From NCBI GenBank assembly GCA_036784855.1, contig JAZDSV010000028.1, positions 124,001-188,000 on the forward strand: a DNA stretch of 64,000 bases, written 5' to 3'. Positions within the stretch are counted from its first letter, which is position 1. Every line of letters starts with the position of its first letter. The notes beneath the pieces are model-generated. The model was not told the origin of the DNA. It saw nothing but the letters and a program-made list of their open reading frames with translations, and ran no database searches. This DNA is from Aphelidium insulamus (Eukaryota; Aphelidiomycota; Aphelidea; Aphelidiaceae). This document shows positions 9,401 to 20,045 of the stretch, in pieces. Both the position numbers and the translations under genes were made by a program.

Positions 9401-11600
9401 CATATTCGCGTACATCACTTCACACGTGAAGAAGTAGATGAAAATCAACATCATGTAATTCAAGCAGATGATTGCTGATATTTTTACGAAGAACGTGAAC
9501 ATACTCATCAGAAGTTTGCAACAGCATTGGGCCTCATGAAGGAGACTGATTGTAAGATGATTGGTTGCAAACAGGAGGAGTGCGGAAATGAAGCTAAGGT
9601 TACGGATGTGGCTAATTGTCACGGCTAAACGGATAAATAGAACACTGCGCGAAATGCCGACCGACAAGAAGGCAGAAATACTGGCTGCGCTAAACACTGT
9701 CCGCCCACATCCAGAAGACCTGATCAATTATTGACGACAGCGACGGACACTGATACCATTTACCGAAAGACTACGACATGGATGCGCCGCACCGAAGCAC
9801 AGTGGAAGTATGAGCGCAAGAATCAACCTCACGATGACGGCGCGGTCATTTACAACGCACTGCATCGCAGCCGAGGTAAGCGCATTGCTCATTGTAACAC
9901 TCTAACCAACAACAGTCTCCTACAAGCGTCGACTCGACGACGAGCCTGAGCTGATATCGTTTGACATGCAGCAGCTCCTTCATCCGAGCAAAGTTCAGCC
10001 TCCAATTATCGAAAAAGATGCGCCGCCATTCACTGCACGTCCAACTGGCTTGTCGATGCCGTTGCCGAGATTCGCTCAAAATTTTTAGCCTCAGAGGGAG
10101 ACTCGCATGTTGAGCCAATGGCACTGGTGCAGAGGGCGGGAAGACACTTGCATTGAAGGAGATTGGCAGGATGCTCAAACAGACCACTCTGCCCGACGCG
10201 TGTATCATCTACCTATCATTCAATGACTTTATTTCATTGGAACCGTGGGAAAATGCTGACCCCGTCGCTGCTCTCTGTCGCCGAATCGCGTTTGCGGCCA
10301 TGCCTGATGGCCACAAGTTTTCGGCGTTAATCGACGTGAGCTCCCAGCAAATCTTGGACTGGCTTGGCGATCATGCTTGCGTCCTGCTGATCGACGAACT
10401 CAACTTGCTCGAAGTTCTGAAACGCGCGGAAGCACAAACTGTATCGTCGTCAGCTGTCTCTGCTGCTACCACATTTGCGCAGTTTCTCAAGGACAACTTT
10501 CTGACACGCGAGAATCGCTATTTCGTGTTTTCTTCTCATGTGCTCTCTGCAGTCTCGAACTTGACAGCGTACATGATCGCGCGTGTAATCGGAATGTTTC
10601 TCTGCCAGAGATGCCGCTAATCCCGAGTTTGACGGTGGCAATCGATAACTTCCACTGGCCCGACTTGAATGCACGCCAAGCCCTTAACTACGGAACCATC
10701 CCCGCGATGATATACGTGGCGCATAGGAATGATGCGCCATTTATGGCACATTGTCATCAACAAATGTGTCTCTGGCGGCCTTGTCACGGACTCAAGTATC
10801 AAGTCATTAATGGATAGCTTCATCACCGGCTCGTGGTACAATATCCCGGAACCGCTATTGCAATTAATGGATAGCTGGCGCGATGTGGAAGGTGATTTGA
10901 AAATCAAGTGGATCCCGTCCCATATGATTAAAGCCCTCGATCGTTTCTCTAACCAGGATGATGCACTGAGCGAATCTATCCGGCTCATGCTCTACCACAT
11001 TGTCGCTCTATTCGAAGCCTTCGAATCGGCAAAGGTATCCTCGGGCGATGGTTGGCAGGCACTTTTCGTTATCGCATTGCTCGTCCGATGTCCGCTGGAC
11101 TCTTTGATGTAGAAATATTTAATCTCAATGCGATCGGTTTCACTGGACTGAAAATACCCGAGTACACCGTATCTTATAACGATCCCTTCGACGGAAGCAT
11201 GGCTGATGTCAAAGACGTCGACGACTTCCTTAAGAAGATACCGAAACGAAAGAGTCTAAAGTTGCATATTGCCATTTACTTTTGGAATAACGCCAGGCTT
11301 GAGAGCTACGACGTGATTGTAGTAGCATGGGACCACGCTGGTGGCAGACATATTATCGGGTATCAGCTGAAAGAAGGTGCCGCGGTGCAAAATTCTGGCG
11401 CCAACGAACGATTCAAATCAAGTTATGTGATTCGCTGCGACTCAACTGCCGATGGCTGGGTGGCGGCGACGGATGAACAGATTGATGAATTTATGGGTGC
11501 GTCGGGAAAGCAATGGACTCCGAAACAGTGGAAAGCCTTGCAGTTGGCCAACTAAACACACATCATCATCATCATTACTTTTGCTTCAATCGAAGGATGT
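9060..11600 (+). repeat. Segmental duplication, copy A
   Basis: Same order as the inverted segment at about 55540-57960: ectodomain fragment, NTPase N-terminal exon, intron, NTPase-nuclease body, and a downstream tract with ATCATCATC and TTTTGCTTC. Sequence identity is high across the NTPase body, lower near the ectodomain fragment. The copies are about 44 kb apart on opposite strands. Confidence 0.8.
9654..11555 (+). pseudogene. Crinkler/RHS-like NTPase-nuclease gene, copy A, frame broken repeatedly
   Basis: Homologous from end to end to the minus-strand gene at 55579-57516. The N-terminal exon keeps DKKAEILAALN but shifts near 9735. A good donor (GTAAGC near 9875) and an acceptor (AACAACAG near 9916) flank an intron of about 40 bases. 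Beyond it lies an NTPase core with a Walker-B-like ACVLLIDELNLLEVL, then a C-terminal nuclease-like segment with DVIVVAWDHAGG and IIGYQLKEG. Further frame changes occur near 10130, 10560-10620, 10740 and 11080, so no single ORF covers the domain set. The terminal stretch after the GYQLK motif is open to the TAA at 11555, unlike copy B. Family assignment (P-loop NTPase plus PD-(D/E)xK-type nuclease of CR-toxin type) is inference from motif order. Confidence 0.7.
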
Positions 11601-11761
11601 TACTCCTTCTACTACTAAGAAAATAATCTGCGTGTTGTCGTTTACACCACGCACCAAGCGTGACCGAACTGCGGTTGACCAATCCAGGGCGGCCAGAGTG
11701 ATTCGTCGGAAGCCGAGCAACATGGCATAACCTACTCCACAGCAGACAGCATTCGCTGATT

Positions 11762-14700
11762 ATGCGATATTTAAAACCATGTGGCGGCATACTTTTGGCT
11801 ATAGCTGCCATCACTGCCATTGTGTCGGCTGCGGGCTGCAACACTGCGGTTCAGTTCCGTGTAGCCGCATTTGACGACTGGTACGGCGTAGTGAGCAATG
11901 GCCCCATCAGCAACGGTGTGAGTAATAACGTTTTTGTCATGAGCCACGACTCGTATTCGGACTCGATGCTGGCCAGTGACAGAATCAAGAGCGGTTCGCG
12001 TGATCGCATGATGAACTTTACGCTGTGGTTGCCGCCGGGGGTGTACGGAGTGTACTTCAAAGCGACGTACCGCTCGACCAAGACCGGACTCTTGGCGGCG
12101 ATTCTCTTCAATGACCAGCTGATCACGCAGACCGGACAGCCGGGATGGAACACGTCTACAGTGGGCACAACAGCTCTGGCAGACCCCAACTACGGATCCT
12201 ATCAAACCCTATCGCCAGCTGTGGCATGCACCGCGCCACCCGCCACGGTGAACGCGTTTGGTCAGTCGTACACCGATTTCATCAGCCGCGGTAATCTATC
12301 TGCACCGCAGCCGCAATGGATCTCGTCGAATGGCAACTGCAACAATGCAACCGGGTCTATGGTTGCCTTTCGAACAGTGATCACCGTGCCGGCCGCCGCC
12401 ACCGCGTGCAGTAACGCCACACATCCTTACCTGAACAGCGTGCAGCCATGGTCACAGTGGCGCGAGTACAATATTGGGGTGCAGAATGCGTCCAAGTCTC
12501 TGCAGCTACGTTTTAGCTCGCAGACATACTCGACCGTCTACCTGGCCAACTACACCATGCAAGATTATGGATGTAAGCAGTAGGCATTCATCAAGTCTAC
12601 ATAATTATCATAATGTATCTAATATATGTTCATCAGCTTGGTATAGCGGAGTACTGGTGGCCGAGAGAGCGCGCGTTGCCGACTACAAGCTGACCGTTGA
12701 TGACAGCACACCAGTCGTACTCGGAGTAAAGTCACAGGACCAGTATCCGTACAGCGACGGCTTTGGTATAGTAGCCGCCCTGCTGTTTGACAACCAGGTC
12801 GTGGCAACCACCGGAGAGATGTCAGGCTGGAAGGCTACCAACAATTCGGCTCTGGTCAGGGCAGGTTGGAACTGGAATGCCACGTATGACACCACGGGTT
12901 GGGTGGACGTCAACCCGTGTATGTTTTTGTCATTGGTACATATGTATCCATCACACATATCCATCACACGTATGTAGACGCTTGTTCTCCGCAGCAAGAC
13001 TACGGATTCGTGCAGCCATTCGTGTCGGATTTGGGCTCGTGTGCCAAGTTTGTCGGCTACCCAAACTGCAACGAGCAACCGTATGTGCAGTTTGCCGCCT
13101 ACTACTACCGCTACGTATTCAATCCCGCATCGTACGTGGCCAAACCGCCGTCCGTATGCTTGGACACGTCGATTAGTGCGGTGTGTCCGGCTGGCCTGGC
13201 CCCGGCGTCCAATGTGCAGGTGTGCAACATTTGCCCGATGAACACGTACAAGTACTCGGCCGGCAATGGAATTTGCATCGCGTGTCCCGCCACAATGTCC
13301 ACCAATGCCACGGCGGCTTCCAGCTGTTCCTGCGCACCTGGCTACGGTTGGAATGGCGCGACGTGTGGCGCCTGCCCCGCCAACTCCTTCAAGACCGATT
13401 TCTCCAATGCCACATGTACCTCGTGCGCCACCGCAGCATATCAGACATGCACCAACACGTCATTCACGTGCGCGGCTGGTTATACGCTGGCGGGCGACGG
13501 CATGTCGTGTGTGCCGTGTGCAGCTGGCACGTACAAGACACTAGCGGGAAGTGGACAGTGTTCGGCGTGCTCGGCCAACAGCACCACTGCCTCTGCGGCA
13601 TCCACACTGTCATCTGATTGTGCATGTCTGCCCGGCTATGGATGGAGTGGGGTGGCGTGCTCGCCCTGTTCCGTCAACACCACCAAGTCTGCGTTGGGCA
13701 CTTATGCGTGCACAGCTTGCCCGGCAGATGCTGCGTTCTGCAATGCCACTTCATTCACATGCGCCGCTGGCTACACGCTCTCTGCCAACGGCACCCAGTG
13801 CACTCAGTGCCCGGCTGGTACATACAAATTGGCAGCCGGGAACCAAGGGTGCTCCACGTGTCCACCGAATGCACAGTGCATTGGCTCTAGCATCGCCTGT
13901 GCACCCGGCGCGACTCTCTCGCCAGACGGCACAACGTGTGAACTGTGCGCAAGTGCTTCTTACAAGTCGACAGCCGGAAACGGAACCTGCTCCCTCTGTC
14001 CATTCGGCACTGCAACAACTGCAGCAGGGTCCATCAGCGCCGCGGATTGTTTGTGCGTGGCTGGCATGGCTGGCAATGGTACCGGCGGTTGTTTGCCGTG
14101 TGCTGTGGGCACATACAAGCCACTGGCTGGAAATGGGAACTGCACTGCGTGTCAAGCGGGATACACCACGCTTGCTGGCGGTGCAATCATGTCAACTGAC
14201 TGTGAATGCCAGCCCGGCTTTGAGTGGGACGGGTTTGTGTGCCTGCCGTGTGGCACCAACAAAGTCAAGACTGATGCGGGAAATGCTGCGTGTCAGCCGT
14301 GCCCCGCCAATGCCGTCTGCACAGCAACAACTGTATCGTGTGTGGCCGGGTACACTCCTGCCAGCTCCGGCTCGCTGTGTGTCCAGTGCTCGTCTGGCAC
14401 CTTTAAAGATACGGTTGGCAATCAGGCGTGCACCGCATGCCCGGCGGGGTCGAGCAATGCTCAGTGCTCCTACATGCCAACAACAGCTGGCAATACTTCC
14501 GACAGCGGCGCCTCACTGCAGAACCAAGAGAGTGCCGTGGCCGTGACAGCGGGACTGCAGCTGTCCATGATGAATGTTGGGATATTTGCCGGCATTGTGA
14601 CAGTGATCTTTATCCTGCTTGGCCTGATTGCCATCAAGCTGTGCCAACGACGCAACAAACGCGGCGGCGACTCAAAGAATCATCATCGTGCAAGTGTGAC

Positions 14701-15577
14701 GGCTGAGAGCGTGACTGAAAGCATGAAGCGGCCAAGCGTCAGCGCCAGTGACTTCAGCAGCTCGTCCTTGTTGCAGACAAATGTGTACGCCTCGCGCACG
14801 TACACCACCTCCGCCAATGCCACCACAATGATGGTGAATGACACCGAGTTCGCCATGCCGGGCTATCTTCAGTATCAGGCTGGCCGTGATTTCCGCTGGG
14901 AGTCACCGATTGCCAAGGGAGGCGGCGGCGAGGTGTTTATCGGCCATGGCTTCTGTGTCGCTCTGCGCACCGAACAGGATGACGGCCTGCTGGTGGTCAA
15001 GATTGTGGCGCCGACGCGCTCCGCCATCTCACTGAAAGCCGCGCAAGCATTCGACCAGGAGATTGCAGTGATGCACTATTTGGGCCGGCATCGAAACATC
15101 TCGCAGATGCTTGGCTGGTGCGAAGAACCGCTGGCCATTCTGATGAAGCACTACAAGCTGGGAGACCTGCTCAAGTTCGTCAAGGCGGGCTACCTGACCA
15201 CCAAGGCGCAGATGTACATGTTCACGGCCGACATTTGCAGCGCCCTCAACTACATGCACGGCAAGGGAGTGGCACATCGCGACATCAAGCCGCAGAATGT
15301 GTTCATTGACATTGACAGTGATGGTGGCGCGGTGTGCGTACTGGGCGACTTTGGCATTGCCAACATCTTTTCCAAGAACGCGCACCTCGTAGAGGGCTTC
15401 AATGTGGTCAACGTGAATGGGCTGACAATCGCCTACTCGGCGCCAGAGGTCGTTCGGCGATTCCGTGCTCGTGACAACAGTGCCGAGATGAATGATTTAC
15501 TGCAGGGAGACATGTTTTCCATTTCGATGATAATCTACTTGCTTCTGGTGAAGAGGGAGGCTTGGTCACTGCGATAA
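11762..15577 (+). CDS. Receptor-like protein kinase with Cys-rich GCC2/GCC3-type repeats; kinase C-lobe truncated
   Basis: Three exons: 11762-12572, 12637-12918, 12978-15577; both introns are GT-AG and keep phase. Order: signal peptide (GGILLAIAAITAIVSAAG); a roughly 400-residue ectodomain with two related beta-like parts; about 12 Cys-rich repeats of the ephrin-receptor-like type (pattern CxxCpaGtyk..aGn..CxxC); a membrane helix (GIFAGIVTVIFILLGLIAI) followed by CQRRNKR; then a kinase domain. Kinase motifs: Gly loop IAKGGGGEVF, VVK lysine, HRDIKPQN, GDFGIAN, and APEV. All catalytic residues are present, but the protein ends 20 residues into subdomain IX (MFSISMIIYLLLVKREAWS), so helices G-I are missing, and AATAAA follows 49 bases later. 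Likely a surface receptor; ligand unknown. A CCAAT box lies about 80 bases upstream of the start. Confidence 0.85.
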
Positions 15578-15625
15578 TTGCGGTGCTTTCACGTTCACAT
15601 TTTTCTTTAATCAGTTGCATTCAGC

Positions 15626-15631
15626 AATAAA
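15626..15631 (+). terminator. Polyadenylation signal AATAAA of the receptor kinase
   Basis: AATAAA 49 bases after the stop at 15577 and before the next gene's promoter. Supports the truncated stop as the real 3' end of this gene. Confidence 0.6.
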
Positions 15632-15793
15632 GTTGCTTGCTACAAACCACTTTTAAAGTACACAGCTCCCATTCCACGTGGGAAATATGGCGCTGTCATC
15701 GAATGCACGTGCACGCCACTTTTCCATGCGCCACATTGGCTGACAGCAGCGGTAAACTTGATTTGCGCACTTCTCCCACACTCATACCCAACT

Positions 15794-16897
15794 ATGAGCA
15801 ACATCACGCACAGGCCGAATTTCCGCGCCGTGATCGCCGGCGGCACGATGCTGGCCGCTAATGCTGGCTTCATCGCCGCCATGTCTCTGTCGGGCCTGCA
15901 CTCGGCCACCGTGACGCACGTGACGGGCAATGTGGCGCGCACGGGGGCCCATCTCATTCACGCAGAGTGGGTGGAGTTTGCGCGTCTGGCGCTGCTCTGG
16001 CTTTCCTTTGTGGGCGGCTCGGCCACCAGCGCGTATGTAGATCATAATTGATCAAATATGTGCATGTGAACTGATACTTATGGCGGCAGCGTGCTGGTGA
16101 GCAGCACCGAGTCGTTCGATCTGCGGCGCATGTATGGCAGCGTGTTGCTGATGGAATCGGGGCTCCTTCTGCTCTCCTACTACACCAGTGATCCGGCCCC
16201 GGGTGTCAATCTGTACGGCGGCTGGTGGCTGGCCGAGTGGTTCGCGGCGGCTGCGTGCGGCATGCAGAACGCCCTGTGCACCGGATACAGCGGCGCCGTA
16301 ATGCGCACCACGCATCTTACCGGCACGTCGACAGATATCGGCATTGCAATTGGGCACGAGTTTCGTATCCGCGTCTACAAGCCGGCGTGGCGATCCATAT
16401 CTAAATGGTGGCGGCGGCAAACTGCTGGCAGTGATTGCAGCGTGGAATTTTACACCGATGAGTGCAGTGATGGTATTGCAATGACAAAGACTGGCACTTT
16501 GGACGAGGGAAAACGCGACAGGAGCAACGTCAGCAGTGCGGATGACATTGTCACACTGACAGATGTCGTAGAGGGTCCATCTTCAGCCTCAGTCAGCGAG
16601 CAGAACCAAAATGATTTACAAAGACTAGACGAGGAAGAGGAATTGGACGAAGTGGCAGAAGAGCCGTCAGTACTGTGGCGCCTTAAAGTTCTGGTCCCAA
16701 TGCTATTGGGCTTTTTAATTGGTGCAATGGCGGGCGGTGCGTCCTACAGGAAAATTGGAAGCAAGGCAATGCTGGTGCCAAGTGTTTTCACAGCATTGCT
16801 GGGCGTATCATTTCTTGCGTGGCGAACTGTGCACAGGTTTAGGAAAAGGCGTCGTAGCGGTCGTTTAGGAGCACAATGGAAAAAAGCAGACGTTTGA
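15794..16897 (+). CDS. DUF1275 (YoaK-type) multi-pass membrane protein
   Basis: Exon 1 (15794-16032) and exon 2 (16090-16897) join in phase across a 57-base GT-AG intron. The first part holds the DUF1275 signature of a small-residue helix followed by VTHVTGNVARTG; later come a hydrophobic helix, GMQNALCTGYSGAVMRTTHL and TGTSTDIG, the second family signature. An acidic, Ser-rich cytosolic loop (about residues 195-265) is inserted before the last two helices. Family proteins are predicted transporters or permeases of unknown substrate. The basic tail (RKRRRSGR) suggests a cytosolic C-terminus. ATTGG lies 58 bases upstream. Confidence 0.85.
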
Positions 16898-17529
16898 AAT
16901 ATATATATATGATGAATTTGAAGCTGCTAGTGGTATTTATAGCGACTGACCGCAATATCTTAACGAACAACATCAAGATAATACATAAACCACAAGGGTC
17001 CCTTATTTTTTCCCACGAAAATTTAATATGTTGCCTTGTCGTTATTGGCGGCAAATGATCATCTGAAATTAGAAGTAGAATTTAAATTGCAAGATTTTGA
17101 TCCTATAAAATGGAACAAAATGCGCAAGATAAACTTTTTGATGGGAAAAATGGACGTATCGCAAGAGAGAGCTGTCTATCTGCTTGAATTATACGGAAAT
17201 GTCGATGATGCTATGTTATATGCAACGGCAGATACATAAAAGATCATCAATAAATAGAACTGGTTGTCCGGCATTGTTTAAGAATGGAAGTACTCTGAGT
17301 TTTGAAAGTATCGCGACGCGCTTAAGGCTGCAATAATATTGATGCTTGTAATTAGCCGATGTTAACTATTGGCCGATATTGTATCCACTGGTTCTGCTTA
17401 AGGTACTGTTTCCATGTAGGTAGCGCGGGATCGGCAGAGCAGGATCTTGATACTTAAAGAATGCATTGGAAATTGGAGGCAGACGAGGGTAGTCCTTCCA
17501 ATAAATGAAACTGACTCAAATCCTCAAAT
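16898..17529. other. AT-rich gap between convergent genes
   Basis: Apart from the UBA-like frame at 17036-17239 I see no gene. The gap separates the 3' ends of the DUF1275 gene and the minus-strand secreted gene. Confidence 0.5.
17036..17239 (+). other. Orphan open frame with a UBA-like C-terminal motif
   Basis: No convincing promoter or ATG, but the frame contains KINFLMGKMDVSQERAVYLL and ends VDDAMLYATADT. This matches the spacing of a UBA-type three-helix bundle and the tail of the secreted protein at 22970-23629 (RINLMKERGLTDDKAVELL). It may be the 3' exon of an unrecognised gene (an upstream short ORF begins MMNLKLLVVFIA at 16909) or the remnant of a lost one. Confidence 0.35.
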
Positions 17530-18816
17530 CTATTGTGCCGCGCAGTAATCATCAAACTGGTCAATGCTCTCAATGCCCACAAGTGCACCGCCACGCACAA
17601 TAAACTCCGAGGCACCAACATGATTAGTATCGCTGACTCCCCAGTCAAACGTGTATCCAAGCCGCGTCCACGGGAATATGGACGACAGATCGCCCGTATC
17701 GTACGCGTACACCGACGTCTCCGTGGCCATTGTCTGCACCCACTGCCAGTCGGTAATATTATCCACCGCCTGCCCGTCTGCCGACACAATTGAAAGGCTA
17801 CCGATTCCACCTGTAGGCGCTTGCGCGGTCCACACATGCGTCATCTGACACTGAGTGTCGGTTAGTGCGGCGCCAGGACACGGTCGAAACACGTCGTCAG
17901 GCCGCGCCCACATGGACACAAATCGTCGATCCAGCATGTCTGGGAGAACCGGCGGCAAACCCAGATACTGCATAGTGCGCAGCAGACGATACGACTTGAG
18001 CTTTTCGGTGTCGCCTAGTTGCGCGGCCTCGGCGAGGAACGTCTGCCCGCTTTCAGTGTACAGTGTGCCGTCCAGCGCGCGACAAAAGTTTTGCAACTGC
18101 GGAACAGCCGTGACCCAGGTATCGTGTGCCAGAACAGTGTCCCAAGCACTTGCGCCTTCAGTGAACCCAGGAAATTGTGCCGCGGTCCACGCCACAAGCA
18201 ATACGCGCTGCTCGGTGCTGTTGGTAACGGGAACAGTCTGAGTCTGATCGCTAGATCCGTCCAGTACCATCGACATTGTTGGCGTGTTGTCCTGAGAAGA
18301 GGTTGGAGATGGGGTGGGTGCTTGCTGTTGTTGCAGCACATCATCTGGCCAGTCCTGCTGGAATGGCACTGGCTGCGGCCTGCTCCCTTGATTGTTACCG
18401 CTGCTGCCTCCAATAGCCCAGCCAGGCGGCAACTGCCGTTTGAGCAAACGATGAGTGTTTTTCGTAGTGGTAGTGTGCCTGCCAGTGGAAGCCGCGTGCG
18501 CTGCTGAGGTATCAGCGTGCCAAATCAGCTGACTGTTGTCGGGAGACAGTTGCCACAGGTCGGACGGGTTGTCCGTGGGCTGTTGCACCATCACCGACTT
18601 CACCGCCATGCGGTACGCCGACTCCAACGCATCGGAAAACATCTGCGGTCCGGACCGAGCTGTCGTGCCGGAACTGCCGCCGCCAATGCCAAACGGAAAT
18701 GGAAAGCCATGGACGTGGCAGCTAGTATGGTCAGGACCAAGTAAACACTGTATTCCTCACCATGGGTAGTATATCAGCGGTAGCAGTAGGAACAGCCACG
18801 CAGCAGCTGACGGCAT
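17530..18816 (-). CDS. Secreted protein of unknown function (about 410 residues)
   Basis: A short first exon starting at 18816 encodes a signal peptide (MPSAAAWLFLLLPLIYYP); a 40-base GT-AG intron joins it in phase to the large exon ending at 17530. The junction gives a double-Cys just after the leader. The mature part has a Gly/Ser/Pro/Gln-rich linker (about residues 60-150) and a conserved-looking globular domain with four Cys and motifs HDTWVTAVPQLQNFC, LRTMQYLGLPP, SMWARPDDVF, WQWVQTMATETSVYAYD and GYTFDWGVSD. I do not recognise the fold. Trp/Tyr/Asp-rich motifs could fit a carbohydrate-binding or hydrolase role, but no catalytic motif is identifiable. It is divergent from the secreted gene at 19009, with 192 bases between the ATGs. 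Confidence 0.7.
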
Positions 18817-19008
18817 CAGGGACGGGAAGCAATGCTCTCTCTCGGAATTCCTTGGCAACGCGAAGCGAAAAATAGATTTGTTTACGCGCGCGTCGCGACG
18901 TTTGGTGTGTAATACTTGCCGCAAACTGCGCCGCGTGGTTTTCCCCCTTTTCTTCTTCTCTTTTTCTTTTCGTTCAGTTTATTGTTCCCACGCTCACTAG
19001 TGCCGTCA

Positions 19009-19973
19009 ATGTGGTGGCCGACACCATGGCTGCTGATGGCATCACTCGCGTACGCAATGCAAATGGATCGTGGTTCTATGCGGTTGCATGAACCGAATGT
19101 GATGAAAAATTTTGATGGGTCCGAAGTGGGTGCAGGAGCAGTCAACGAGCAAGATTCTCCGTTCAAAGCGCAATGCGATCAATTAAGTCACGCCGTTCAT
19201 ATTAAGGACCGGAACGCGATAAACGAAATGCTGGAAGCCTGCGCGAGAAATATTCGGCGCGGGAGAAAGTCATCGCTGGGCGGTGATGGCGAGTATGCTC
19301 AAAGTGGTCCGCAAGACCCGCTTATGGCGCTACTAAAGGAACTTTTCGACGCCGCCTCTCGGAATGATGTGGCCGCTTTAGCACAACTCCATGATGCCGA
19401 TGCTTTGAAATAGTGGATGCGCGGGAAAAGGCGATTAATTTGCTAAAGAGTCTTAAAACGTTAAACTATAACACTCGCGCGTGGGCGAACATGGGTCGAC
19501 GTGAACTCGTCAACATTCTTCTCGCTGTGGCGGGAAATGGACACATCCGCGCACTGGAATGGCTATACTGGAATGGTTACGTTCGTGAAAGTGAAATGCC
19601 AAATGTTGTTGATGCTGCCGCTTTAAATGGACGTACTGCAGTTCTGCAGTGGGCGCACGATCAAGGATGGAGAATAAATTCCGAAAGCTTGGGCAAAACT
19701 GCGGCGAAAAACAACCAACGAGTGGTACTCGACTGGCTCAAAAGCGCTGGCTCTACGTGGACGTCTGATATGCTGCTTGCCGCCATAGAAGTCTCAAATG
19801 AAGACCTTGTGCATCATCTACTCATTTATGGTTGCCCCGTTGATGAACGGTGCATAGACGCTCTTAAACAAGCCAAATCGATGGTTAACCGGAAAGATTT
19901 CCTGAGAAGCGCTTGCTCAAAGCTGGAACCTCCAGCAGAGAAAAAGGGTGTTCTCTGGTGGCGCGGCAAGTGA
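19009..19973 (+). pseudogene. Secreted ankyrin-like protein with one frame break
   Basis: Signal peptide MWWPTPWLLMASLAYAM, then a charged linker and an ankyrin-like helical region: LFDAASRNDVAALAQLHDAD, VAGNGHIRALEWLYWNGY, ALNGRTAVLQWAHDQGW, NQRVVLDWLKSAGSTW, IEVSNEDLVHHLLIYGCPVD. The first four motifs parallel those at 4501-5392, so the genes are paralogues. The frame stops with TAG at 19411-19413; homology continues one base out of phase (FEIVDAREKAIN), as if one base were lost near 19400-19410. No intron can be placed. Either a recent pseudogene, an assembly error or a recoding site. Secreted effector role is inference. Confidence 0.65.
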
Positions 19974-20045
19974 TTGCGTACAATTCATAGAAAATTGTGA
20001 TGTCCACACTCATATACACCACGACTGTACACAAAAAAGGTATAT

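Noticed and set aside
9317-9727. Minus-strand 136-residue hydrophobic frame as a membrane protein
   Set aside because: Lies over the decayed duplicate with no promoter and no counterpart in copy B.
15408-15957. Minus-strand open frames opposite the kinase and DUF1275 genes
   Set aside because: Shadow frames of high-GC coding sequence with no family features.
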